This document shows positions 1 through 6,700 of a stretch of 10,190 nucleotides of DNA, in pieces; within the stretch, counting starts at the first letter, position 1, and every line of letters starts with the position of its first letter. The stretch covers positions 1 through 10,190 of the forward strand of contig JAQTRN010000018.1 in assembly GCA_028711795.1 (NCBI GenBank), in the 5' to 3' direction. Made by a program: the position numbers and the translations under genes. The stretch comes from Dehalococcoidales bacterium. Lineage in GTDB: Bacteria; Chloroflexota; Dehalococcoidia; Dehalococcoidales; JAQTRN01. The notes below the pieces were generated by a model. It did no database searches and was not told where the DNA came from. It saw nothing but the letters and a program-made list of their open reading frames with translations.

Positions 1-92
1 AGACCAATATCGCTTTTGCCTTGCGTCACCCCAGCATCGGGCCGGAAATACAGGAATACCTGCGTCAGTGCCTGGGTAAAGATGGAGTTTGA
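1..92 (+). CDS. C-terminal fragment of an unrecognised protein
   Basis: A reading frame already open at the left edge (first full codon at 3) ends at TGA 90-92. It gives about 29 residues, beginning TNIAFALRHPSIGPEI and ending CLGKDGV, which looks like an amphipathic helical protein tail. The other two plus frames are also open over most of this short span, so the frame choice rests on the more protein-like composition. No family can be named from so little. It ends 14 bases before the -35 box of the alaS promoter, consistent with being the last gene of an upstream unit. Confidence 0.45.
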   Translation, partial: TNIAFALRHPSIGPEIQEYLRQCLGKDGV

Positions 93-105
93 ATAGCGCG
101 GCTCG

Positions 106-134
106 TTGACAGCCGATATCCCTTACACTACAAT
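106..134 (+). promoter_or_regulatory. sigma-70-type promoter of alaS
   Basis: TTGACA (106-111) and TACAAT (129-134) are separated by exactly 17 bases, a near-consensus housekeeping promoter. Transcription would start near 141, leaving a leader of about 29 bases before the GTG of alaS. That is too short for a T-box or another riboswitch, so alaS is probably expressed constitutively, with ruvX and tgt as possible readthrough genes. Confidence 0.8.
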
Positions 135-169
135 CGTATGAATTATGCTTATTAGAGAGTGGTGAACAA

Positions 170-2791
170 GTGACCAGTGACGAAATCCGTTCGGCTTATT
201 TGAGCTTTTTTGAGAGCAAAGACCATAAAATTATCCCCAGTTCCTCTTTAATACCCCAGGGCGATCCTACCCTGCTGCTCACTAGCGCCGGTATGGTGCA
301 GTTCAAGCCGTATTTTCTGGGCGAGGCGGTACCCCCCAACCCGCGGCTCACCTCATGCCAGAAGTGTTTCCGTACCACTGACATCGAGTCGGTAGGCGAT
401 TCCCGGCACCTCACCTTCTTTGAAATGCTGGGCAACTTCAGCATCGGCGACTATTTTAAGCCGGAGGCCATCAGTTGGGCGTGGGAGTTCGTTACCCAAC
501 GCCTGCAACTCCCTCCGGAGAGACTGTGGGTAACAGTCTATCTTGATGACGATGATGCCTTCCACTACTGGCGGCAGTTGAACGTTCCCGAGGACCGCAT
601 ACTGAGGTTCGGTGAAAAGGACAACTTCTGGGGCCCGGCTGGCGATTCCGGTCCGTGTGGACCATGCAGCGAGATTCACTATGATTTTGGTGAGGCGTAT
701 GGCTGCCACCGGCCTACCTGTGGTCCCGGCTGTGATTGTGGTCGTTTCTCTGAGGTCTGGAACCTGGTGTTTACCCAGTATGACCAGGATAAAACGGGAC
801 GCCGCACTCCGCTGCCGAAGCCGAATATTGACACTGGTATGGGACTGGAGAGGATGGCCGCCGTCATGCAAGGGAAGACCTCTGTCTATGAGACTGACCT
901 CTTTACCCCGCTGCTGGAGCGTATATCTGGACTGACCAGCAAGCGGTACGGTATTGACCGGGACGTAGACCATGCCATGCGCGTTGTCGCCGAGCACAGC
1001 CGCGGGGTTACCTTCCTGATCGCCGATGGAGTGATGCCGGACAACGAAGGGCGGGGCTACGTGTTGCGGCGCCTGTTGCGGCGCACCGCCCTCTTCAGCC
1101 GGCGGCTGGGCACCGACAAGCCAATTCTGGCGGAAATGGCCCGGGACGTTATTTCTCAGATGCGGCATGTCTATCCTGAAGTTGAGCAAAGACGGGACTT
1201 TATCCTCCAGGTAATTGAGATGGAAGAGGCCAGATTCGGCGAGACGCTGAACACCGGTCTGGAGTTGCTGGACGGGATCATGGAGACTGAGGCTACCCAG
1301 GTAAGAAATAAGATTGCCGGCGAAGACGTTTTCCGGCTGTACGACACCTATGGCTTCCCGGTGGAGCTGACCCGGGAAATCGCCGCTGGTCACAGCCTGG
1401 CGGTGGATCTCGAAGGTTTCGAGAAGGCAATGGAGCAGCAACGGCAGAAGGCCCGGGCAACACATAAGTTTGTCACGGCTGGGGACACCATGGCTCTGGC
1501 CGATAAAGTCGCTGGTCAAAAAGAGACGCCCTTTGTTGGTTATGCCGGACTGTCACACCGGACCAGTATCATTAATCTTCTGGTAGACAGTCAGTCCGTG
1601 GATGTAGTGCGGCAGGGACAGAAGGCCAGTCTGATCCTGGCGGAGACCCCCTTCTACGGAGAAATGGGAGGCCAGGTGGGTGATACCGGGGAGATACTCG
1701 GGCCCGGAGGCCGCTTTACGGTTACCAATACGTTGAGAGTGCCGCCGGATATAGTCGTCCACCAGGGTAAGGTGGTTGAGGGGAGGCTGGCCGTGGGCAA
1801 TGTGGTTGAGGCCGAGGTGGACCGGGAAAGGCGACTGGATATCGCCCGTAATCACACTGCCACGCATCTACTCCAGGCAGCCCTGCGGCAGGTGCTGGGT
1901 AAGCATATCCAGCAGCGTGGCTCGCTGGTCACTCCGGACCGTTTACGGTTCGATTTTTCTCACCTGGCGGCGATGGGCAAGGAAGAAATCAACGAGGTGC
2001 AGCGGCTGGTTAATGAGCGGGTCCGCCAGGACCTGCCGGTATATGATGAGGTTGTTCCCTACAAGAAGGCGATAGAAGAAGGGGTGATCGCTCTCTTCGA
2101 AGAGAAGTACGGCGATGTGGTCCGGGTCCTCCGCGTTGGCCGGCCACCGGTGAGCGCTGAGCTTTGTGGTGGTACCCACGTCATGGCCACGGGCGAGATT
2201 GGCTTCTTCTATGTCGTCGGCGAGACGAGTGTCGGTGCTGGACTACGGCGTATCGAGGCGGTTACTGGTCGGGAAGCGGAGACACTTCTTAGCCACCGAC
2301 TGGCTACCCTGGACAATATCGCCCAGCTACTGAGTGCTTTGCCGGATGAAGTTGGGGCCAAAGTATCTGGGGCTCTTGAAGCATTGGAAGCAGAGCGTCG
2401 GCGAGTCCAGGACTTGAGAATGCAACTGGTCGAAAAGAGCGCTGACTCCATACTAGCCCGGGCGGAAGTAATCAATGGCATAAAGGTGTTAGTGGAGAAG
2501 GTGGCGGAACCGGTACCGATGCCGGTTCTGAGGTCGATGGGAGATAAGCTGAGAGATAAGCTGGGCAGTGGCATCATTGTTCTGGCTACGGTCTATGAAG
2601 ATAAGCCGGCGTTTGTCGCTATGGTGACGCCGGACCTGGTAGCTAAGGGCTATAACGCCGGGGAGATAGTGAAACAGGTAGCCAGGGTTGCGGGCGGAAG
2701 TGGTGGTGTTAAAGCCCATCTGGCCCAGGCGGGGGGTAAGGACAAAGACCGGGTAGATGAAGCGCTGTGCCTGGTAAAGAAGTTGATTTAG
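170..2791 (+). CDS. alaS: alanine--tRNA ligase (AlaRS)
   Basis: Cytoplasmic class II synthetase that charges tRNA-Ala with alanine and hydrolyses mischarged Ser/Gly-tRNA-Ala. The 873-residue length is normal for the family. The catalytic core shows SSSLIPQGDPT near residue 24, motif 2 starting CFRTTDIESVGDSRH at C66, and motif 3 NIDTGMGLER at 219-228. A Cys-rich segment, GPCGPCSEIHYD followed by CGPGCDCGRF, lies before motif 3 as in many bacterial AlaRS. The editing domain has its zinc ligands: H562 and H566 (HTATH), C666 and H670 (CGGTH). The C-terminal C-Ala domain carries the glycine-rich GGSGGVKAHLAQAGG near the end. The start is GTG: it gives TSDEIRSAYLSFFESK, the usual family N-terminus, behind a weak purine-rich ribosome site (157-164). 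No frameshift or missing key residue is seen. Confidence 0.97.
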   Translation: MTSDEIRSAYLSFFESKDHKIIPSSSLIPQGDPTLLLTSAGMVQFKPYFLGEAVPPNPRLTSCQKCFRTTDIESVGDSRHLTFFEMLGNFSIGDYFKPEAISWAWEFVTQRLQLPPERLWVTVYLDDDDAFHYWRQLNVPEDRILRFGEKDNFWGPAGDSGPCGPCSEIHYDFGEAYGCHRPTCGPGCDCGRFSEVWNLVFTQYDQDKTGRRTPLPKPNIDTGMGLERMAAVMQGKTSVYETDLFTPLLERISGLTSKRYGIDRDVDHAMRVVAEHSRGVTFLIADGVMPDNEGRGYVLRRLLRRTALFSRRLGTDKPILAEMARDVISQMRHVYPEVEQRRDFILQVIEMEEARFGETLNTGLELLDGIMETEATQVRNKIAGEDVFRLYDTYGFPVELTREIAAGHSLAVDLEGFEKAMEQQRQKARATHKFVTAGDTMALADKVAGQKETPFVGYAGLSHRTSIINLLVDSQSVDVVRQGQKASLILAETPFYGEMGGQVGDTGEILGPGGRFTVTNTLRVPPDIVVHQGKVVEGRLAVGNVVEAEVDRERRLDIARNHTATHLLQAALRQVLGKHIQQRGSLVTPDRLRFDFSHLAAMGKEEINEVQRLVNERVRQDLPVYDEVVPYKKAIEEGVIALFEEKYGDVVRVLRVGRPPVSAELCGGTHVMATGEIGFFYVVGETSVGAGLRRIEAVTGREAETLLSHRLATLDNIAQLLSALPDEVGAKVSGALEALEAERRRVQDLRMQLVEKSADSILARAEVINGIKVLVEKVAEPVPMPVLRSMGDKLRDKLGSGIIVLATVYEDKPAFVAMVTPDLVAKGYNAGEIVKQVARVAGGSGGVKAHLAQAGGKDKDRVDEALCLVKKLI

Positions 2792-2842
2792 TCTGATAGA
2801 GTGGAGTGAGTCTTAGTAGTCAGTTGTTAATGTGTTGATCAG

Positions 2843-3301
2843 ATGCTGCTCATCCGGGAGGTTAGAGCGACGCGTATTCTAGGGCTTGATATCGGCGATA
2901 GAAGGATCGGGGTGGCCCTCAGTGACCCTGATGGCAAACTGGCGACCCCGTTCAGTATCATCGATTGCCAGGATGACACCGCTGATGTGGCGGCTATTAT
3001 CGCCATCGTTAACCAGCAGCAAGTGGAGAGGATTATCGTTGGCCTGCCCCGTTCCATGGACGGGGCTCTGGGCCGGCAGGCCGAAAAGGTAGCCGCCTTC
3101 ACCCGGCGGTTGAGTGCTCAAACCCCGGTCCCGGTAGAGTTCCGGGACGAGCGGCTGACCACAGTATCCGCCAGGCGTCTCATCCGGGAAGCCAATAATC
3201 GGAAGAGTAAAAAGAAGACCAGAGATGATGCTATCGCCGCGGCGCTGATTCTCCAGGGCTACCTGGATGAGGAAGTCGATGAGGCGGGATTAGGATGCTA
3301 G
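2843..3301 (+). CDS. ruvX: RuvX/YqgF-type putative pre-16S rRNA nuclease
   Basis: RNase H-fold protein of the YqgF/RuvX family, linked in E. coli to 5'-end maturation of 16S rRNA and elsewhere proposed as a Holliday-junction resolvase. Family motifs appear in order: ILGLDIGDRRIGVALSDP, then IIVGLPRSMDG, FRDERLTTVSA, and DDAIAAALILQGYL near the C-terminus, carrying the expected acidic catalytic residues. The longest ATG-initiated reading gives 152 residues, with nine extra N-terminal residues (MLLIREVRA) before TRILGLDIG. No good ribosome site precedes that ATG, whereas GGGAGG (2856-2861) sits 8 bases before an ACG codon at 2870 that would give the family-typical N-terminus, so the start is uncertain. 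It follows alaS by 51 bases without a visible terminator and probably shares its transcript. Confidence 0.93.
   Translation: MLLIREVRATRILGLDIGDRRIGVALSDPDGKLATPFSIIDCQDDTADVAAIIAIVNQQQVERIIVGLPRSMDGALGRQAEKVAAFTRRLSAQTPVPVEFRDERLTTVSARRLIREANNRKSKKKTRDDAIAAALILQGYLDEEVDEAGLGC
2856..2861 (+). promoter_or_regulatory. Shine-Dalgarno-like site inside annotated ruvX start
   Basis: GGGAGG lies 13 bases downstream of the first base of the annotated ATG (2843) and 8 bases upstream of ACG 2870. This is the only strong ribosome-binding site near the ruvX start, and it favours initiation at the non-standard ACG codon, or points to a mutated former ATG. Confidence 0.45.
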
Positions 3302-3358
3302 GTTGGCGATATTAAGCCAGAGGGTGATGCCAGTCTGTTCTGTTTGAAGGTGGGTTCA

Positions 3359-4543
3359 GTGGATAAACCCCATTTTCGCTTAATCAAAACTTGTCCTGAG
3401 AGTCAGGCCCGCGCCGGAGAACTCATTACCCCTCACGGCTTGGTGATGACACCCGCGTTTCTGCCGGTGGGTAGTCAGGGTGCGGTGAAGACACTGACTC
3501 CGGAAGAAGTCAGGGTGGTCGGAGCCGGAATGCTATTGGCGAATACATACCATCTTTACCTCCGGCCCGGTATCGCCACCATCGAGAAAATGGGTGGTTT
3601 ACATAAGTTTATGGGCTGGGATGGAGCCATACTTACGGATAGTGGGGGCTATCAAGTGTTCAGCCTGGCGTCACTACGTCAGGTGGGTGATGAAGGCGTC
3701 GTTTTCCAGTCACACATTGATGGCAGCCGGCACTTCCTTACCCCGGAATCGGTTGTCCAGTTCCAGGAAGCACTGGGAGCGGATATCATCATGGTGCTGG
3801 ATGAGTGCCCCGGTATCGATGCTGGCCGTGAGGAAGTAGCCCGGGCGATGACCCGGACCCACCTTTGGGCTGCCAGATGTCAGCGAGCCCAAAAACGCGA
3901 GAACCAGGCCCTGTACGCTATCGTGCAGGGAGGTATCTTCCCCGAATTACGGCGTCAGTCCGCTGAGCACCTGACCTCGCTTGACTTCCCCGGTTACGGT
4001 ATTGGCGGGTTGAGCCTGGGAGAGCCGAAGAAGGTAACCTGGGCGATTACCGAAGAAACAGTGTCGTTGTTACCTCAGAGTAAACCGCGGTACCTGATGG
4101 GGGTAGGTTCCCCCGAGGATATCGTGGAAGGCGTCGCCAGGGGGGTTGATATCTTTGATTGTGCTCTGCCAACCCGCATCGCGCGGAACGGCGCTCTTTT
4201 CACCGGCCAGGGCAGGCGTAATATTCATAACAGCCTCTATGGCGGGATGGAACTGCCGGTAGACCCTGATTGCGATTGCTACACCTGCCGTACTTACTCA
4301 GCGGCCTATGTGCATCACCTGTTCAAGAGTGGTGAACTTCTGGCCTACCGGCTGGCAACGATTCACAACCTGAGATACATCAGTAACCTGATGCGGAGAA
4401 TAAGGAAAGCCATTCTGGGCGGGACTTTCACCTCGTTCCGGGCCGATTTCCTGGCAAACTACCAGCCCACTGATGAACAGGTGAGGCTGGAACAGAAACA
4501 GCGGTGGCTGGGAGCGCGGCGGACTAGCCGCCGCCAACCATAA
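3359..4543 (+). CDS. tgt: queuine tRNA-ribosyltransferase (tRNA-guanine transglycosylase)
   Basis: Exchanges guanine 34 of GUN-anticodon tRNAs for the queuosine precursor preQ1; cytoplasmic TIM-barrel enzyme. From GTG 3359 it has 394 residues, within the normal range. Visible motifs are LTDSGGYQVFSL (Asp94), VLDECP (Asp148), IVQGG, GGLSLGE, and FDCALPTRIARNG with the nucleophile Asp267. The zinc site is C305, C307 and C310 (CDCYTC) plus H336 (TIHNLRY). These match the catalytic and zinc residues known from the Zymomonas enzyme by motif. In-frame TTG 3344 and GTG 3350 are possible earlier starts. GTG 3359 is preferred because AGGTGG (3348-3353) lies 5 bases before it and the N-terminus MDKPHFRLIKT fits the family. 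The basic tail RRTSRRQP overlaps the convergent sulfur-carrier gene by 20 bases. Confidence 0.96.
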   Translation: MDKPHFRLIKTCPESQARAGELITPHGLVMTPAFLPVGSQGAVKTLTPEEVRVVGAGMLLANTYHLYLRPGIATIEKMGGLHKFMGWDGAILTDSGGYQVFSLASLRQVGDEGVVFQSHIDGSRHFLTPESVVQFQEALGADIIMVLDECPGIDAGREEVARAMTRTHLWAARCQRAQKRENQALYAIVQGGIFPELRRQSAEHLTSLDFPGYGIGGLSLGEPKKVTWAITEETVSLLPQSKPRYLMGVGSPEDIVEGVARGVDIFDCALPTRIARNGALFTGQGRRNIHNSLYGGMELPVDPDCDCYTCRTYSAAYVHHLFKSGELLAYRLATIHNLRYISNLMRRIRKAILGGTFTSFRADFLANYQPTDEQVRLEQKQRWLGARRTSRRQP

Positions 4544-4796
4544 ATATTATCGAAATCTCATCCCCATCCTTGATTGGTTTCCCCAAGTTTTCCGGGTAAG
4601 CGCTATGACCATTCACATAGATATTGATGTGGTCAAGTAATTTGCTCTTCTTATCGAACAACCAGTTCTTCATGCTCGGGAACTTGTTCGTTAAGTGGTC
4701 CAGAGCCTCGCCAACGTTAGTCCCCTCGACTTCGACAACACGCTGATTATTGGTGTATTGCAGAAATACGGGGGAGATATTCATTTTAATACTCAT
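4524..4796 (-). CDS. ubiquitin-like sulfur carrier protein (MoaD/ThiS/CysO family)
   Basis: Small beta-grasp protein of 90 residues ending MVGGG, the C-terminal Gly-Gly signature that an E1-like enzyme adenylates and converts to a thiocarboxylate. The region HINIYVNGHSAY followed by LGKPIKDGDEISII has the conserved beta-grasp core, and its layout resembles mycobacterial CysO (about 93 residues, NIYVN...IADGD...GG) more than short MoaD or ThiS. The frame could extend upstream to 4856, but ATG 4796 is chosen because it starts one base after the E1 stop codon, has an AAAGGAG site upstream, and gives the family length; ATG 4784 is an alternative. It is last in the operon and directly follows its probable activating enzyme, which points to translational coupling. 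The sulfur acceptor cannot be read from the protein: molybdopterin, thiamine, cysteine and homocysteine synthesis are all possible, with homocysteine favoured by context. Confidence 0.9.
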   Translation of the reverse strand: MSIKMNISPVFLQYTNNQRVVEVEGTNVGEALDHLTNKFPSMKNWLFDKKSKLLDHINIYVNGHSAYPENLGKPIKDGDEISIIFMVGGG

Positions 4797-4797
4797 T

Positions 4798-5547
4798 TCA
4801 GTTGCCACTCCTTTCCACCTGATGACAGTGCTCGCAATTTGGGTCTCTATCGGCATGAAGCTCGGTGAACTTCATACTCAATCCGTCATAAACCAAGAGA
4901 CGGTTGGTCAACAGTTCGCCCAGGCTTACGATGTATTTTATTACTTCGGTGGCCTGGATACAACCAATCAACGCCGGGACGACGCCGATTACGGGAAATA
5001 CCCCCCTGGGTGGGACAGCGCCGTGATAGAGGCAGTTCAGGCAGGCGGTTTTGCCGGGGATGATCGTCATAACCCGGCCTTCGAAGCCATAGACGGCGCC
5101 ATAGACAAAAGGGATGTCTTTCTCCAGGGCTGCTTTATTCAAAATATACCGCGTGGGTAAATTGTCCATGGCATCGACAATGATGTCACATCCGGCCACC
5201 ATCCGGGAGACGTTGTCGCTGGCTATCGTCTCAGCGATAGGTTCGATGGTGACGGCCTCGTTTAGCTGTCTGAGTTTCCGGCTGGCGGAATCTACTTTCT
5301 TCTGTCCCACGTCCTTGTCCCAGTGCAGGACCTGCCGGTTCAGATTGCTCGGTTCGATAATATCGTGGTCCGCGATCCGTAGAGTGCCTATGCCAGCGGC
5401 TACCAGGTAGGTAGCTACCGCCGAACCCAGACCGCCAGCACCAGCCAGGAACACGCAGGCCCTTTTTAGTTTTTTCTGCCCTTCTTCACCGAAGCCGGGG
5501 ATCATTATTTGCCGGTTGTATTTGGCTTTTTCGTAGTCGGTAAGCAT
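4798..5547 (-). CDS. ThiF/MoeB/HesA-family E1-like sulfur-carrier adenylyltransferase
   Basis: ATP-dependent enzyme that adenylates the C-terminal glycine of a ubiquitin-like sulfur carrier. The 249 residues are a stand-alone adenylation domain with no rhodanese domain. Visible features are YNRQIMIPGFG near residue 10, the nucleotide loop GAGGLGS at 36-42, DHDIIEPSNLNRQ ending with Arg71, VDAMDNLPTRY near 124-134, and a structural zinc site formed by C169/C172 (CLNC) and C238/C241 (CEHC). The segment after CLNC goes quickly to FPVIGVVPALIG and has no cysteine in the crossover loop, unlike ThiF and typical MoeB; C196 lies in the following helix. The start ATG 5547 lies one base after the cutA stop, with GGAGG about 12 bases upstream. 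The adjacent carrier gene is its likely partner. It is not distinguishable as MoeB, ThiF or HcyF by sequence alone. Confidence 0.92.
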   Translation of the reverse strand: MLTDYEKAKYNRQIMIPGFGEEGQKKLKRACVFLAGAGGLGSAVATYLVAAGIGTLRIADHDIIEPSNLNRQVLHWDKDVGQKKVDSASRKLRQLNEAVTIEPIAETIASDNVSRMVAGCDIIVDAMDNLPTRYILNKAALEKDIPFVYGAVYGFEGRVMTIIPGKTACLNCLYHGAVPPRGVFPVIGVVPALIGCIQATEVIKYIVSLGELLTNRLLVYDGLSMKFTELHADRDPNCEHCHQVERSGN

Positions 5548-5548
5548 A

Positions 5549-5884
5549 CTATTCCGGTCCCTCCGTTACTTCCTCGCCTATCCATTCCAGATATTCCCGG
5601 CTGCCGCCGATAATGGGCAGAGCGATAATCTCCGGGGTTGAATAGCTATGAGTCTCCTTAACCTGCCTGACCAGTTCCTCCAGCCGTTTTATCCGCGTCT
5701 TGGCGATAAGAAGGCTCTCCTCGACCGTATTAATCCTGTCCTGCCACCAGAAATGCGAACCGATTTTGGGGATGATGCTGGCGCAGGCTATCAACCTCTT
5801 CTCGAGTAGCCGGCGAGAAATTCGCTCCGCCTCTTCGTTAGTGGCCGTGGTAATAAAGATGACGGCATACGCGGGTTCAGTCAA
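5549..5884 (-). CDS. cutA: CutA divalent-cation tolerance protein
   Basis: CutA1 forms very stable trimers with a ferredoxin-like fold and is linked to divalent metal (notably copper) tolerance, though its molecular task is unsettled. The 111 residues match the family length. Conserved blocks are AVIFITTATNEEAERIS at the N-terminus, LIACASIIPKIGSHFWW at 31-47, EESLLIAKT, and HSYSTPEIIALPI at 79-91, ending with YLEWI. The start is TTG at 5884, because the protein contains no internal methionine and the first strand begins immediately afterwards; an AGGA lies a few bases upstream. It is separated from the COG2122 gene by 75 bases holding an AT-rich dyad, and is one base from the E1 gene. Its presence in a sulfur operon suggests a metal or thiol-related accessory role, which is inference. 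Confidence 0.94.
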   Translation of the reverse strand: MTEPAYAVIFITTATNEEAERISRRLLEKRLIACASIIPKIGSHFWWQDRINTVEESLLIAKTRIKRLEELVRQVKETHSYSTPEIIALPIIGGSREYLEWIGEEVTEGPE

Positions 5885-5916
5885 CTGGTCCTGCTTCCTG
5901 GTGGTACGGTATTACT

Positions 5917-5929
5917 CCTATTATATAGG
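5917..5929 (-). promoter_or_regulatory. AT-rich dyad containing a -10-like box before cutA
   Basis: In the 75-base gap between the COG2122 and cutA genes, CCTAT and ATAGG form a perfect 5-bp dyad around a 3-base centre. On the minus strand the dyad contains TATAAT (plus positions 5920-5925). The arms extend to an 8-bp imperfect match with a two-base bulge. No -35-like hexamer is found 17 bases upstream, and no U-run follows, so it is neither a clear promoter nor a terminator. It could be a weak internal promoter with an operator, or a processing site. Confidence 0.3.
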
Positions 5930-5959
5930 TAACTGTTTTTGTTTGGTATGGGGTCGGTG

Positions 5960-6697
5960 CTAGCTCACATTGGCCGAAGTGGCACAGATGCGTAAATCGC
6001 CCCAGATACCCATTTCCGCATCCTTGATGATGAGTACCCCGGCCAGGCCGTCAATCTTTTGGGCCAGTGCTATTCCGCCGGGAATGTCGGCGGGTTGCTC
6101 AATTGTGTTGGCGATGGCGGTCGCTGCGGCATCGGCCAGCGTTGCTGATTTAGCCAGTGTGGTAACGGCATCGGCTTTGCCAAAACTCAGCGAGTGTCCG
6201 ACTGTCCCGGAAGAGGTGCACACTCCCAGGGGAGTGTCTTCCGCCGCTATTTCCAGGCCGATTTTACCGGTCAAAGGCGAGGTCCCGGCGTAAATGCCGA
6301 TCACCCTTGGCCTGAGGCTTTTCAAGTAGATATCACCGCCGTTCTCAATGATTACCTCCGGCGAAAAAGCCAGCAGCTCGTTGCCGATAAACTCGGCGAT
6401 GGCCCCGGCCACCGCGGCCATGGGGCCGACACCGGCCCGCTCGGCGGCTCTAGCCATTGCCTGCACGATTAGAGGCGCGTTTTCATCAACAGGTAACGGC
6501 ACCAGGGAACTCAAGAAAGGCGGGTGTTGCGCAATGTACTTTTCCAATGCCGCGCGGTACTTCAGCGCCAGCTTGTAGGCTTTACTGCGCAGGTTGGTGG
6601 TGGCGCGAATGTGCAGGTCGGTCTCTTTAACGGTGACGTTAAAAGAGACCAGGTCCTCACTGGTGACCCAGTGCCGGTAGACCCTTGGTTCATACAT
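5960..6697 (-). CDS. UPF0280 (COG2122) ApbE-like protein, probable sulfide-assimilation factor
   Basis: The 245-residue protein belongs to the UPF0280/COG2122 family, which has an ApbE-like fold. Visible blocks are GVGPMAAVAGAIAE at 89-102, ENGGDIYL at 118-125, GVCTSSGTVGHS at 158-169 (with C160), and ADAVTTLAKSATLADAAATA at 175-194, the last resembling the ApbE core. The ApbE flavin-transferase HxIDPxTG motif is not seen, so flavin transfer is doubtful. The Methanosarcina acetivorans member MA1715 is reported to be needed for efficient sulfide assimilation. Here the gene starts 3 bases after the NIL-ferredoxin stop, and that ferredoxin is preceded by COG1900, which joins three proteins of methanogen homocysteine synthesis in one operon. 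No strong ribosome site is seen just before the ATG, so coupling to the upstream gene is likely. The biochemical reaction is unknown. Confidence 0.88.
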   Translation of the reverse strand: MYEPRVYRHWVTSEDLVSFNVTVKETDLHIRATTNLRSKAYKLALKYRAALEKYIAQHPPFLSSLVPLPVDENAPLIVQAMARAAERAGVGPMAAVAGAIAEFIGNELLAFSPEVIIENGGDIYLKSLRPRVIGIYAGTSPLTGKIGLEIAAEDTPLGVCTSSGTVGHSLSFGKADAVTTLAKSATLADAAATAIANTIEQPADIPGGIALAQKIDGLAGVLIIKDAEMGIWGDLRICATSANVS

Positions 6698-6700
6698 TGG

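Noticed and set aside
135..169. T-box or attenuator leader for alaS
   Set aside because: The predicted leader is only about 29 bases, far too short for a T-box or an attenuator.
353..1519. Long minus-strand open frame (388 codons) inside alaS
   Set aside because: It is fully antisense to conserved AlaRS core coding sequence, has no family-like motif, and is explained by codon bias in a GC-leaning gene.
4797..4856. Twenty-residue N-terminal extension of the sulfur carrier (start at 4856)
   Set aside because: It would overlap the conserved CEHC zinc-site end of E1, adds non-family sequence, and has no advantage over ATG 4796 placed right after the E1 stop.
4750..5160. Plus-strand open frame of 136 codons across the carrier and E1 genes
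   Set aside because: It lies opposite two well-conserved genes; its sequence is the antisense image of the E1 zinc and helix region with no recognisable domain.
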